DNA of 58,895 nucleotides from an uncultured Lachnospiraceae bacterium (GCA_902781895.1 CACZLA010000008.1:1-58895), one strand, 5' to 3'; numbered from the stretch's first letter, positions 1-8,926 are shown. Notes: generated by a model from the sequence alone, not told the origin. Made by a program: numbers and translations.

Positions 1-1
1 T

Positions 2-550
2 ATGTCATCACTATATGTAGATAGTGATGGTAATTCTTGTGATTACCCAAAATTCTATAAACAGTCATTGAGCAGGCTGGCAAGAGAACAGAGAAAACTC
101 TCAAAAATGGAAAAGGGTTCAAACAACTATTACAAACAAAGAAAAAAGGTAGCCAGACTACATAAACATATATCTAATCAGAGAAAAGATTTTCTACATA
201 AGCAATCAACCGAGATAGCCAATCGAGTTGATACTGTATGTATAGAAAATCTTGATATGAAAAAGATGTCTCAAGAGTATAATTTTGGAAAAACTATATC
301 TGACAATGGATGGGGACTGTTTACGAACTATCTCGAGTATAAACTGCGAGATAGAGGCAAACACTATGTAAAGATAGATAAATTCTATCCTTCAAGTCAG
401 ATATGTCATTGTTGTGGCTTCAAGAATGAAGAAATAAAGGATTTTGCAATAAGAAAATGGACATGTCCAAAGTGTAAAAATGAACATGACCGTGATGCAA
501 ATGCTGCAATAAATATACGAAATGAAGGAATCAAATACTTAAGCATTTAA
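2..550 (+). CDS. tnpB: TnpB (IS200/IS605 OrfB) RNA-guided nuclease, 3' part
   Basis: This is the C-terminal half of a TnpB protein. The frame is open at the window edge, so the first Met is probably internal and roughly 200 N-terminal residues, including the first RuvC Asp, lie outside. Visible parts are the helical RuvC insert rich in Lys/Arg (residues 20-70), the second RuvC acidic residue in VCIENLDM (E82), a zinc finger with CxxC pairs at C135/C138 and C155/C158, and the final RuvC motif HDRDANAAIN (162-171). The family cuts DNA guided by an RNA made from the transposon right end and helps IS605-type elements persist. Both visible catalytic motifs are intact, so it does not look like a catalytically dead TnpB-derived repressor. 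Whether a tnpA transposase precedes it cannot be seen. Confidence 0.93.
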   Translation: MSSLYVDSDGNSCDYPKFYKQSLSRLAREQRKLSKMEKGSNNYYKQRKKVARLHKHISNQRKDFLHKQSTEIANRVDTVCIENLDMKKMSQEYNFGKTISDNGWGLFTNYLEYKLRDRGKHYVKIDKFYPSSQICHCCGFKNEEIKDFAIRKWTCPKCKNEHDRDANAAINIRNEGIKYLSI

Positions 551-664
551 GTATAGATAGAACCGTCGGGCAGACGGGGATAGCTCGTGTATGCTGTGAT
601 CGTTAGATCGCTCGAACGAGAAGCCCCCGCTTCTTAGCGAAGCGAAAGTGGTGGGAGTATGTCA
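551..664 (+). mobile_element. TnpB element right end / probable omega-RNA scaffold
   Basis: The 110 bases after the tnpB stop fold into successive hairpins. A GC-rich CCGTC/GACGG hairpin comes first. A longer arm pairs GCTCGT with ACGAG. A third arm pairs CCCCCGCTTC with the GAAGCG and GGTGGGAG segments at 622-656. This is the usual form of the IS605-group right end, which is also the scaffold of the TnpB guide RNA. The exact boundary is uncertain (about 650-664). The guide would be the roughly 16-20 bases that follow, just upstream of the next gene. Confidence 0.72.
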
Positions 665-717
665 CTACTGATAAATGATATAATAATCACATCTTTTAAA
701 GTGAGGAGGGATTTTTA

Positions 718-2445
718 ATGCTCACATTTCTCGGAAGAGGTTCCGGTTTTTCAAACGTACATAACAGTGCATTTCTTGTAGATGGTAAAGAGCTGTTTCT
801 TATCGACTGCTCTATGTCTTCTTTCCAAAGTATCCTGCAGATAGGTAAGGACGGATTTTCAAAAGACGGTGATCTGGAAAAGATCTATATTGCAGTCACT
901 CATACCCACTCGGATCATATAAGCGGTATACCGCTTCTGATACACTACTGCTTCTTCTTCTGGAATATTCCGGTTGTAGTGGGTGTACCCAGCGAGGAAG
1001 TCATGAAGGATATGCAGTATTATCTGGACAGGATGGACGGCTGCAATAAAGCTGCATATGAACTTACCTATGCAGATAAAATAAAATGGATTCGTCACAC
1101 TGTACCCACAACACACACTCCCGAGCTGGAGGGGCGGTGCTTCGGATATGTGATTGAACATAATAATGAGATTGCGATTTATACGGGAGATACATCATCT
1201 CTTGAACCATTTAAACCATATATTGAAAAGGCAGACAAGCTATTTACAGAGGTTACACTATATGATGCACCTGTTCATCTGAATATACATCAGAATCTGG
1301 AGTATCTTATCTCCCTCACAAAGCAGGGAAAGGAAGTCTATCTGATGCATCTTGAAGACGAAGAAAAGTTAATGGAAATTATCTATAGCACCTCTATCAT
1401 GTTAGCACCATTATATAATCAGGGGGATAACAATATGTACAACAATTCAAACCAGTATTTATCAGATATATTAAATGTTTCCGAGCTTCTTTACAGAAAT
1501 ATGAGCAGTCCGGACGGAAGAGATCATGCCGATATTTTCAATCTTCTCACAACCCTCGGCAAGATCCTGGTTAATGCAGACAGAGCCAGCTTCTGGAAAT
1601 GGGATAAAGCATCTCATACTCTCTGGACAACAGCTGCCACGGGAACAACAACCATTACCATTCCGGAAACAACAGGTCTGGTAGGAAAAGCCCTTCAGGA
1701 AGGCAGAGTTATAACCACAAATGATCCTTATAATGATCCTGATTTCAATTCTGACGTCGATAAACAGACAGGCTATGTCACAAAATCCATACTTGTTATG
1801 CCTGTCACCAACATAAACGGAGAATTTATCGGTGCTTACCAGGTTATAAATAAACTGGATGGTGACGGAAAGTTCCACAGAGCTGAGGACTGCCGAAGAC
1901 TGTCACTGGCTGCCGTTATCTGCGGACTTGCACTTGAGTCTGATGTATTCCTTGAGGAGTCACATACAGATAAGCTGACAAATCTCAGAAACCGCATGGG
2001 CTTCTTTAATGATTTTGAAAAGAAATATAAAAAATATATCACAGATCCGGATAAGAAACTTTCTCTCTTCATCTGTGATATAGATAAGTTTAAATCAGTA
2101 AATGATACCTACGGCCATAACACCGGTGACGAAGTACTGAAGCATGTTGCAGGTATCCTTTCGGAAAACTGCCGGGCATGTGACGGTGTATACCGCTGGG
2201 GCGGTGAGGAATTCATCATGATAATGACTGATACCGATATGGCCGCCTGTGCAGAAAAAGCCGAGTCTATCAGAAAACTGGTTGAAGCAAACGACTGCGT
2301 AACTGATGAATATACAGTCCACCATACACTCAGCTTCGGAGTCAGTGAATTTGATACAGAAAAAAGTATCGAAGCAAACATCAGTGTTGCAGATGAGAAG
2401 CTTTATACAGCCAAGGAAAGCGGCAGAAACCGCGTTGTATCATAA
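718..2445 (+). CDS. MBL-fold / GAF / GGEEF diguanylate cyclase
   Basis: This soluble 575-residue protein has three parts. Residues 1-235 form a metallo-beta-lactamase/RNase Z-like fold with the metal motif HTHSDH (62-67), a downstream His-containing segment and an Asp in YTGDTSS. Residues about 245-405 form a GAF domain. Residues about 415-575 form a GGDEF domain with active-site motif GGEEF (495-499), preceded five residues earlier by RACD (486-489), which fits the RxxD inhibitory site. The C-terminal part should make c-di-GMP from two GTP and be product-inhibited. What the MBL domain binds or cuts is unknown. The start has a strong GAGGAGGG site. A TATAAT at 679-684 is the likely -10, with no good -35. 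The gene lies directly after the TnpB element. It is followed by a promoter, so it is probably transcribed alone. Confidence 0.9.
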   Translation: MLTFLGRGSGFSNVHNSAFLVDGKELFLIDCSMSSFQSILQIGKDGFSKDGDLEKIYIAVTHTHSDHISGIPLLIHYCFFFWNIPVVVGVPSEEVMKDMQYYLDRMDGCNKAAYELTYADKIKWIRHTVPTTHTPELEGRCFGYVIEHNNEIAIYTGDTSSLEPFKPYIEKADKLFTEVTLYDAPVHLNIHQNLEYLISLTKQGKEVYLMHLEDEEKLMEIIYSTSIMLAPLYNQGDNNMYNNSNQYLSDILNVSELLYRNMSSPDGRDHADIFNLLTTLGKILVNADRASFWKWDKASHTLWTTAATGTTTITIPETTGLVGKALQEGRVITTNDPYNDPDFNSDVDKQTGYVTKSILVMPVTNINGEFIGAYQVINKLDGDGKFHRAEDCRRLSLAAVICGLALESDVFLEESHTDKLTNLRNRMGFFNDFEKKYKKYITDPDKKLSLFICDIDKFKSVNDTYGHNTGDEVLKHVAGILSENCRACDGVYRWGGEEFIMIMTDTDMAACAEKAESIRKLVEANDCVTDEYTVHHTLSFGVSEFDTEKSIEANISVADEKLYTAKESGRNRVVS

Positions 2446-2483
2446 ATTCTTTTTTAAGAAGTATCCGATCATATAAAAAATAC

Positions 2484-2530
2484 TTTATAAATATATGTGT
2501 TTCAATTATAATGACAACGGTGTCAAAAAG
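2484..2530 (+). promoter_or_regulatory. Promoter of the moxR operon with TGACA..TGTCAAAAAG element
   Basis: TTTATA (2484-2489) and TATAAT (2507-2512) are separated by 17 bases. The -10 runs directly into GACAACGGTGTCAAAAAG, a motif that also follows the -10 at 10435 and (minus strand) 29864. It would cover the transcription start, so it may be an operator or an initial-transcribed element. Confidence 0.55.
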
Positions 2531-2606
2531 CAAAAAGCGTTTCTGCCTGAATGAAAAGCTTGCCGGCTTTATGACAGAGTAAAATGATACTTGAGGATAA
2601 GAAGTA

Positions 2607-3533
2607 ATGAAAGAATCAATACAGAAGTTAAAGGATAATATTTCACAGAGGTTCGTCGGAAAGGACAGGGTGGTTCGTAATCTTATTACAGCTCTTCTTG
2701 CTGACGGTCATGTACTTATAGAGGATGTTCCCGGAGTTGGAAAGACAACTCTTGCCAAGGCAGTAGCTGTTTCTATTGAGGCAGATTTCGGAAGGATACA
2801 GTTTACACCGGATACACTTCCGACAGATGTGGTGGGAACATCTATTTTTAATGCTCAGAAGGCAGAGTTCCAGATAGTTAAAGGACCTGTCCACAATCAG
2901 ATAGTTCTTGTGGATGAGATAAACAGAGCTACCCCCAGAACTCAGTCAGCACTTTTGGAGGCTATGGAGGAAAGACAGGTTACAATCGACGGAAAAACCT
3001 TCAGACTTCCTGAACTGTTTATGGTCATTGCCACCCAGAATCCTTCGGAGCAGATAGGAACCTATGCACTTCCGGAGGCGGAGCTGGACAGATTTATGGT
3101 AAAGATCAGTCTGGGATATCCTGACAACAGTATGCAGATGGAGCTGGCCAAGAACTTTCTGAGCGGAAAAATGAGTGAAAAGGTTAATCCGGTTCTTACT
3201 GCTGACGAAGTGATTGAAATGAAAAAAGAAGTAAGAAATGTGATCATGAAGGATGAGGTCATAGAGTATGCACTTTCTGTGGTTGACGCTACAAGGAAAA
3301 TGGAGGAGCTGCAGTATGGTCTCAGTCCGAGAGCGGGACTGGATCTTATCATGGCTTCAAAGGCATTTGCCTATATAGAGGACCGTGACTATGTTATCCC
3401 GGATGATATTATAGAAATGTCGAAGGTCGTGCTGCCGCATCGTCTTGTTCTTACCCCGAAGGCACGTATGGATAAATATACCGGTGATCAGCTTATTACA
3501 AGAGTAACCGACACTGTTAAGCGACCGATATAG
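2607..3533 (+). CDS. MoxR-family AAA+ ATPase
   Basis: A 308-residue AAA+ ATPase of the MoxR group. Walker A is GVGKTT (43-48), Walker B is LVDEINRA followed by TPRTQSALLEAMEE, and sensor-1 is IATQNPSEQ. The C-terminal lid domain is complete. MoxR proteins act as chaperone-like ATPases that remodel or activate partner proteins encoded beside them. Here it heads the classical trio with a DUF58 protein (3640) and a transglutaminase-like membrane protein (4786), all on the same strand with short gaps. The start is preceded by a GAGGAT-type site. Confidence 0.95.
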   Translation: MKESIQKLKDNISQRFVGKDRVVRNLITALLADGHVLIEDVPGVGKTTLAKAVAVSIEADFGRIQFTPDTLPTDVVGTSIFNAQKAEFQIVKGPVHNQIVLVDEINRATPRTQSALLEAMEERQVTIDGKTFRLPELFMVIATQNPSEQIGTYALPEAELDRFMVKISLGYPDNSMQMELAKNFLSGKMSEKVNPVLTADEVIEMKKEVRNVIMKDEVIEYALSVVDATRKMEELQYGLSPRAGLDLIMASKAFAYIEDRDYVIPDDIIEMSKVVLPHRLVLTPKARMDKYTGDQLITRVTDTVKRPI

Positions 3534-3639
3534 AGGATAAAGACGGATTCATATAAGCTGAAATATTCAGTTTTATATAAGCCGAAAAAGAAGTATAAAA
3601 AAAGCAGTAAATGGCAGAGTCAGATAAAGCACGAAGAAT

Positions 3640-4746
3640 ATGGCATCAAAAGAAGAAAAGCTTATAAAAAAGAGTAAGCGTAAAGAAGAAAAACGAAATA
3701 AAAAAGCAGATAAAACAAGAAGCAGAAACAGGCTGCCACGCATGATCTATCTTATAGTACTTATCGCATCGATAATATTTGTAAGTAATCGTGGTGGGGG
3801 TCTTTCCTACGTCTTGTTTTTTAGCGTGCTTCTTTATATACCGGTCATGTTTATTCAGATACTTTATACCAGATTTGCTTTCAGGCTCTATCAGGATGTC
3901 AGCGGGCGTCTGCTTTACAAGAACACGGCTGTTCCTTATCAGATAACCATAGGAAATGCGGGACATCTTCCCATAGGTGGTATAAAGCTTTTCATGGAGG
4001 AAAAGGTAACTGTTTTTGAAGAGGATTTTACCGGAGAGATTTTTAATTTTCTTCCGGGTGAAAGCAGAGTGATAGAAACCAAAATGTCCTGTAAATATGC
4101 CGGAAAATATACTGAAGGTATCGGAAGGATAAGGATAACCGATATATTCGGACTTATGGAAATGACATATGATATTCCGTCTCCCCTCAGAGTAAATGTT
4201 CTTCCCGTTATAACGGATGTTGCCGTTTCAGACGTGAACAGGATTTTTGAGGAAATGTCAGGCAGGAGAAATGAATTCCAGCTGGATAAGGATGATCTTA
4301 CCCTTGGAAATGATATTCGAAAGTATATGGAGGGCGACTCCCTGTCAACTGTGCACTGGAAGAACTATGCCAGAACAGGGCAGCTGTTTGTAAGACTTCC
4401 GGATAAACAGGAGTCGGAACTGCTGACTGTGGTTATCATACCGGATATGGATTCAACCATTGAAAAGAATGATTATATGCTGGAGTATATCGTGTCTGTT
4501 GCAGATATGTTTACTAAACAGGGAAAAGCAGTAAATGTAATGTATTACTGCGGAGGAGTAAAAGAATTCCTTATAGAAAGCTATGACAGCTTCAGAGTGT
4601 TCTATATGGATAAGCTGAAGGAATTCGGTTCTGTAGGTAAGACGCTTCCCTCTGATGCAGTGGAAACTCTTAAAAATGCAGCGGCAAATACTCAGGGAGC
4701 AGTTTGTTTATTCAGTGAGGAAGAAGGAACACTGAAGCTGAGATAG
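3640..4746 (+). CDS. DUF58 domain membrane protein
   Basis: 368 residues with a highly basic N-terminal 32 residues, two adjacent membrane helices (about 35-52 and 55-75) and a large soluble part. The DUF58 signature lies at about residues 229-247: YMEGDSL followed by VHWKNYARTG. DUF58 resembles a von Willebrand A fold and is normally encoded between MoxR and a transglutaminase protein, as here. The complex is thought to act at the cell envelope, but the substrate is unknown. There is no clear Shine-Dalgarno before the ATG, so translation may depend on upstream coupling or a weak GAAGAA site. Confidence 0.92.
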   Translation: MASKEEKLIKKSKRKEEKRNKKADKTRSRNRLPRMIYLIVLIASIIFVSNRGGGLSYVLFFSVLLYIPVMFIQILYTRFAFRLYQDVSGRLLYKNTAVPYQITIGNAGHLPIGGIKLFMEEKVTVFEEDFTGEIFNFLPGESRVIETKMSCKYAGKYTEGIGRIRITDIFGLMEMTYDIPSPLRVNVLPVITDVAVSDVNRIFEEMSGRRNEFQLDKDDLTLGNDIRKYMEGDSLSTVHWKNYARTGQLFVRLPDKQESELLTVVIIPDMDSTIEKNDYMLEYIVSVADMFTKQGKAVNVMYYCGGVKEFLIESYDSFRVFYMDKLKEFGSVGKTLPSDAVETLKNAAANTQGAVCLFSEEEGTLKLR

Positions 4747-4785
4747 AGAAACGGATAAAGTTGTATAAAGGATAAGTGCGTAGTT

Positions 4786-6954
4786 ATGTCAACCAGAAGA
4801 AAGGGTACAATTGAATATGTTATGTTATATCCCATCTATTTTGCACTGGCATTGGTTATTGCAGGTGGTTTACATAATTTTGGCGTAAAGAACATTGTCA
4901 TGGGCTTTTTCCTGTGCTATTTCCTTGTGAATATGATGATATCTCTTATCACCCGGATAGTGGCTGATGAGAAATGGGATATAGTGATATCCTTTGCAAT
5001 CTCTGTTCTTTTGACGGTGATGTACCGGGATAAGGTGCTTACGGTAAATATATTTGCGGCCTTTGGTGTGACGCTTCTTATCTATATACTGCGAAGAGAA
5101 AAGATAAGAAGAGTAGGATGGGCTCTGGTTACATTTGTCCTGATACTGGCATGGATGCTGGTAACAACCAATGAACCAAGATATGTAGGAATAAGTCTGA
5201 TCGCTCTGGGACTTTATTCCATAACCCTTCTTCTTGGAAAGAATATAATATTCTATATGGCAGTTCCGGTTATTATAGCTGTTGCAACGCTCTTTACGCC
5301 TGTTAATAAAAAGCCCTGTCAGTGGACCATGATAAAAAGCGGCATCAATGCTGTGGGAGAGTTCTTCGGGAGAATGTCGGATGAGATATCCTATTTCTTT
5401 GAAGGCTTCGGAATCTCTGGTGGAGGTTACTCAGGTTATTCAGAGACCGGAGAGATATCGGGAAGTGTTTCTGATTATGACCGGGAAGAAATGAAATTCA
5501 CAAGTACAGGGGGGACAAGAAAGACTATTATCTATCTGAAGGGTCGAAGCTATCTTGATCTGGACAGCTCGGGATTTACGGGACTTGAATCAGAGCTGCC
5601 GGATAACAGCTGGCTTGCTCTGTATCTGAATGCTCTTTACCATGGTGATATAGATGTTAAAGAGGCATCATTCTTCTCAAGGATAGTCACTTCAAATGTA
5701 GAATATAAGTATCTCAGAACAGAGGATACCATAGCTCCCCTGACTCCTCTTGAGGTTTCTAAAAATGAAACGGGAAAGAAGAAAAAGGGATATAAGTATT
5801 CTGTCAGACATATAGTCATAGATTACGGAAGTCCTTATTATACGGGACTTACAGAGACAGCCGGCATGCCTTATGAGGATTATGAAACAATAGCTGATTA
5901 TACCAGACGTATATACAAGATCGAGCTTGATAGTTATATGTCAGAGGAACAGTATGATCAGGCCCTTGCCGAAAAGGATATGTCCCGTTATCTGGATACG
6001 GACATGGCCACAGAACGAATAAAAGAGCTTACCTATAATATAACAAAGGACTGTGAAAATGATTATGAAAAGGCATGCAGGATTGAGGAATTCCTCAGAC
6101 AGTATACCTATAGCAAGGATGTAGATCTGTCAGACAGTGAAAACTATATTGATGATTTCCTGTTTAATACACAGAAAGGGTACTGTGTACATTTTGCTTC
6201 CTCAATGGTACTGATGCTGAGGGTGGCCGGAATACCCGCCAAGTACAGTATCGGATACAGGCATAATGAAGAAAAATCCAATATTGTTACCGGTTCCGAA
6301 GCACATGCCTGGCCTGAGGCTTACATAGAAGGGCTGGGTTGGGTTCCATTTGAACCTACCATGACATATCTGGATCAGAGGGATCTTTCATGGGGACTTG
6401 GAAAGAACTATGATCCGGAAAAATATGCCAAGCAGTTTGAAAAGAAAGACGAAGCTTCCGAAAATGATGCCTCAAAGGATGAGTCGGAATATCATAATGA
6501 GATGGAAATACCTACTTCTGATAACAATAACAAAGATACGGACAAAGCAGGGGCGAAGGCATTTAAAAAGCTTGTTATATATATAATCATTATGCTGGGT
6601 GCACTCCTGGTGATCATCCTTATTATTCTTCTTGTAAGAACCATAAGATACAGGATGATGACAACCGAACAAAAGCTCTGTGAAATAATGAAACGTATAT
6701 ATGCTATCCTGGATAAAAACGGTAAAGAAAAAACTGAGGAAATGCTGGAGCCGGAAGTGAGGGATGAATACAGGGCTCTTGTAATCTCATATCAGCGTGT
6801 AAGATTCCGCGGGGACGAGGCAGATATGGAAATGGTTGCTTCGGCGAAAAAAACATATAGAGTGATGAGAAAAATAAAGATAAAAAAGAAGCAAAAAGAA
6901 ACCGAAAAAAGCAAAAATGAAAAAGTAGAAAAATCTGCAAAAAAGATTAAGTAA
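4786..6954 (+). CDS. Transglutaminase-like membrane protein (TgpA type)
   Basis: 722 residues. About six membrane helices lie in residues 10-175. An extracytoplasmic domain holds a transglutaminase-like core whose triad appears as Cys467 (KGYCVHFASS), His507 (SEAHAWPE) and Glu523 (VPFEPT). A second membrane segment lies near residues 600-625, followed by a cytoplasmic DUF4129-like tail ending in a Lys-rich run. Homologues (YebA/TgpA) are membrane proteases or transglutaminases linked to envelope integrity. A Gly/Ser/Tyr-rich stretch near residue 210 separates the membrane part from the outer domain. It is the third gene of the MoxR operon, with a 39-nt gap after the DUF58 gene. Confidence 0.92.
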   Translation: MSTRRKGTIEYVMLYPIYFALALVIAGGLHNFGVKNIVMGFFLCYFLVNMMISLITRIVADEKWDIVISFAISVLLTVMYRDKVLTVNIFAAFGVTLLIYILRREKIRRVGWALVTFVLILAWMLVTTNEPRYVGISLIALGLYSITLLLGKNIIFYMAVPVIIAVATLFTPVNKKPCQWTMIKSGINAVGEFFGRMSDEISYFFEGFGISGGGYSGYSETGEISGSVSDYDREEMKFTSTGGTRKTIIYLKGRSYLDLDSSGFTGLESELPDNSWLALYLNALYHGDIDVKEASFFSRIVTSNVEYKYLRTEDTIAPLTPLEVSKNETGKKKKGYKYSVRHIVIDYGSPYYTGLTETAGMPYEDYETIADYTRRIYKIELDSYMSEEQYDQALAEKDMSRYLDTDMATERIKELTYNITKDCENDYEKACRIEEFLRQYTYSKDVDLSDSENYIDDFLFNTQKGYCVHFASSMVLMLRVAGIPAKYSIGYRHNEEKSNIVTGSEAHAWPEAYIEGLGWVPFEPTMTYLDQRDLSWGLGKNYDPEKYAKQFEKKDEASENDASKDESEYHNEMEIPTSDNNNKDTDKAGAKAFKKLVIYIIIMLGALLVIILIILLVRTIRYRMMTTEQKLCEIMKRIYAILDKNGKEKTEEMLEPEVRDEYRALVISYQRVRFRGDEADMEMVASAKKTYRVMRKIKIKKKQKETEKSKNEKVEKSAKKIK

Positions 6955-7004
6955 AAAAAATATGTAAAAAACTAAAATAAGTAGATGAAAACGAGATTCG
7001 TTTG

Positions 7005-7013
7005 TGATATAAT
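7005..7013 (+). promoter_or_regulatory. Extended -10 promoter of the zinc-ribbon gene
   Basis: TG-A-TATAAT (TATAAT at 7008-7013) is a canonical extended -10 and lies about 45 bases before the ATG at 7056. No good -35 is seen at 17 bases. This suggests the zinc-ribbon gene has its own promoter although it follows the MoxR operon. Confidence 0.5.
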
Positions 7014-7055
7014 GTTCGGGATAGTTTATTCATTTGAAAGGATGGAGGTATATTT

Positions 7056-7661
7056 ATGAAATGTAACGTGTGTGGAGGAGATATTCCTGAGGGTGCACCT
7101 AATTGTCCAATTTGTGGAGCACCTGCACCTGCACCAGCCCCACAGGGAAATGCATATGGTGTGGATCCAAATGCTCAGTATGGCGGAGCTCCTGTAAATC
7201 AGCCTTCTCAGGACTTTGGCGGTTATGATCAGCAGCCATATCCTCAGAATAATATGGGAGCATATCAGGCAGCAGCAGCAAAGAAATCAAATACCGGTCT
7301 TATTATCGGTATCGGAGCAGTAGTAGCAGTAGTTGTTGCAGTAGTTGTAATGTGGGCACTTGGCGTATTTGGCGGCGGTGACCATGATGGTACATATAAG
7401 CTTGACAGAGCAACTGCTATGGGATTTGAGATTGACAGCGACCAGCTTGCAACCTATGGAATGGATCCTGAAAAGTATACAATCAAGATACACGGCAGCA
7501 ATGCGGATCTGGATATGGGTGGAGTTAAGTCTTCATGTTCAGTTAAATTCTCAGGAAGTACCGTAACACTTTCCGGCGGCGGACAGGAATTAGAGGGTGA
7601 ATACTCTAACGGAGAGATAAAGTTATCATACGGCGGAGTTGATATGGTATTTGCTAAATAA
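7056..7661 (+). CDS. Zinc-ribbon, single-pass membrane protein
   Basis: 201 residues. An N-terminal zinc ribbon CNVCG-x9-CPIC (residues 3-20) is followed by an Ala/Pro/Gln/Tyr-rich linker (22-73). One membrane helix (about 80-104, very Val/Ala rich) leads to an external domain of about 90 residues that looks beta-rich and contains SGSTVTLSGGGQE. Such zinc-ribbon plus single-helix proteins are common in Lachnospiraceae and their function is unknown. A second protein with an N-terminal zinc ribbon and Pro/Gln-rich linker lies at 48215. The site GATGGAGG precedes the start, and a strong terminator follows. Confidence 0.8.
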   Translation: MKCNVCGGDIPEGAPNCPICGAPAPAPAPQGNAYGVDPNAQYGGAPVNQPSQDFGGYDQQPYPQNNMGAYQAAAAKKSNTGLIIGIGAVVAVVVAVVVMWALGVFGGGDHDGTYKLDRATAMGFEIDSDQLATYGMDPEKYTIKIHGSNADLDMGGVKSSCSVKFSGSTVTLSGGGQELEGEYSNGEIKLSYGGVDMVFAK

Positions 7662-7676
7662 TAAGCATAATTAATA

Positions 7677-7718
7677 AAACCATATGTATTACGAAAGTAG
7701 TACATATGGTTTTTTTTA
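7677..7718 (+). terminator. Intrinsic terminator after zinc-ribbon gene
   Basis: A 10-bp stem, ACCATATGTA with TACATATGGT, is followed by eight T residues. It ends the gene finishing at 7661. The flanking A-run on the other side means it may also end the minus-strand gene that finishes at 7785. Confidence 0.9.
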
Positions 7719-7784
7719 TGTTCCTAAGCATTTCGTTTTCTATAGCTTCGTCAACATGGTCGATTTGTATAATCCTCCGGGAAG

Positions 7785-8231
7785 TCAGGTGGGAATATGT
7801 CCTTCGGTGTATTTTGTCAGCTCGGCCACCAGGAATTCATATCGAAGCTTCTTTTCTTCTTTTGAAAAATGTTCCTCTCTGCTCTGAAGCTCGCAGTCGT
7901 CATAATCCAGAACCTCGTCGCCGAACATTTCACTGGTGAGATCAAAAACAACTCCGTTTACATTATTGAAACAATGATAGTTTCCGCCGGGACGCTTTAT
8001 GCCATATACATCACCGCCGAAAATATCCTGAACCAGGAATGCGGTGATAGAGCATTGTCCCATGGTATAATTTTCTTTGCTCCACTCATCTCTGAGTCTC
8101 GGAGCACATGTATATCTGCACCAGATATGTGTCAGTGCATCATAAAGCTTTTGAGGAGTGGTTATTCCTTTATAGGTTTCATTCATTGGCGGGACGGTGG
8201 CTGTTTTCCATCCGTAAAAATTATATTTCAT
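7785..8231 (-). CDS. YunG-like hypothetical protein
   Basis: 148 residues with no membrane segment. The conserved core is CAPRLRDEW, then GQCSITAFLVQDIFGGDVYG, then YHCFNNVNGVVFDLTSE and LQSREEHF. This matches the small YunG-like family found in Firmicutes, for which no biochemical role is established. The invariant Cys (in GQCS), His (YHCF) and Asp (FDLT) resemble the spacing of a papain/NlpC-like Cys-His-Asp triad, which is inference only. The start ATG at 8231 has GGAGGGAAACAG upstream. It is transcribed alone, convergent with the preceding gene. Confidence 0.75.
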   Translation of the reverse strand: MKYNFYGWKTATVPPMNETYKGITTPQKLYDALTHIWCRYTCAPRLRDEWSKENYTMGQCSITAFLVQDIFGGDVYGIKRPGGNYHCFNNVNGVVFDLTSEMFGDEVLDYDDCELQSREEHFSKEEKKLRYEFLVAELTKYTEGHIPT

Positions 8232-8258
8232 CTGTTTCCCTCCATGTATAGGATTCTT

Positions 8259-8290
8259 GTCATTCTGAGGGCTTTAGCCCGAAGAATCTT
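8259..8290. repeat. Dispersed hairpin repeat (GTCATTCTGAG ... GAAGAATCTT), copy 1
   Basis: GTCATTCTGAG, then GGGC-TTTA-GCCC, then GAAGAATCTT. A second copy with the same ends but a different centre lies at 22572-22607. Together with GATTCTT at 8252 it can form a long hairpin. It lies in the gap between divergent genes and is probably a REP-like intergenic element. Confidence 0.6.
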
Positions 8291-8384
8291 TTTTATATTG
8301 CTAATATATAATACCATACTGCAATATTAAATAAAATCAGAAATAACCGCCGAAATACCTCCCCGAAATTAAACCCGAAATGTT

Positions 8385-8413
8385 TTGAGTATTTTTCAAA
8401 TAATTGTTATAAT
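8385..8413 (+). promoter_or_regulatory. Sigma-A promoter of the 8472-9241 gene pair
   Basis: TTGAGT (8385-8390), a 17-base spacer and TATAAT (8408-8413), about 55 bases before the ATG at 8472. The rest of the gap from 8291 to 8384 shows nothing recognisable. Confidence 0.75.
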
Positions 8414-8471
8414 GAAGTATACGTTACAACATAGATGATCATTTATAAGATATATGTCAGGAGGTATTATT

Positions 8472-8885
8472 ATGGCTTGTTTTTTAGTATCTGTTGCCGA
8501 AGCGGCTGTTGTTACAGTGGTTGAAAAGGTTCAGGAAAAGAAAGAATCAAAAATGATGGAAAATGATACATCTGAGAGCGCGGCTTCTGCGGAGCAGACA
8601 GCCAAAATCCCACTCAGCAGAAAGCTTAAGTGGCTGAGATATATGCTTCTCGGAGGTTCAGTACTTCTTTTATTTGAGCATATATGGCATGGTGAGATAG
8701 TTCCGTGGTTCCCGTTCCTTACTGCCATGGATAACTCGGCTGATATGATGGAAATGTTTAAAGAGATGGCGACGGTGGGGGTTGCCATGGCCGGTCTTAT
8801 CACATTTGTCTGGATAGTAATGTGTAAGGTGGCTGATGCCATAGTAAGAAGACCTTCAGAAGAGTCTTCAAAGGAAATGGCATAA
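8472..8885 (+). CDS. Small membrane protein, family unnamed
   Basis: The start is placed at 8472 (MACFLV...), not the in-frame upstream ATG at 8454, because AGGAGG (8459-8464) sits 7 bases before it. The product has 137 residues: an N-terminal hydrophobic segment, a charged Glu/Lys/Ser-rich linker (about 20-45), a helix with SRKLKWLRYMLLGGSVLLLFE, a conserved HGEIVPWFPF loop and a last helix near residues 105-128. I recall such proteins in Clostridia paired with a second small membrane protein, as here. The function is unknown. Confidence 0.72.
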   Translation: MACFLVSVAEAAVVTVVEKVQEKKESKMMENDTSESAASAEQTAKIPLSRKLKWLRYMLLGGSVLLLFEHIWHGEIVPWFPFLTAMDNSADMMEMFKEMATVGVAMAGLITFVWIVMCKVADAIVRRPSEESSKEMA

Positions 8886-8926
8886 ATACCGGATAAGTAT
8901 TAATTCTGTAGTGGAGGTATTAACAG

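Noticed and set aside
2-550. TnpB-derived transcription repressor (TldR-like)
   Set aside because: The visible RuvC Glu and Asp motifs are intact, whereas such repressors have lost them.
7869-8330. Plus-strand frame over the YunG-like gene
   Set aside because: No ribosome site and no recognisable motif; the minus-strand frame carries the conserved family motifs.
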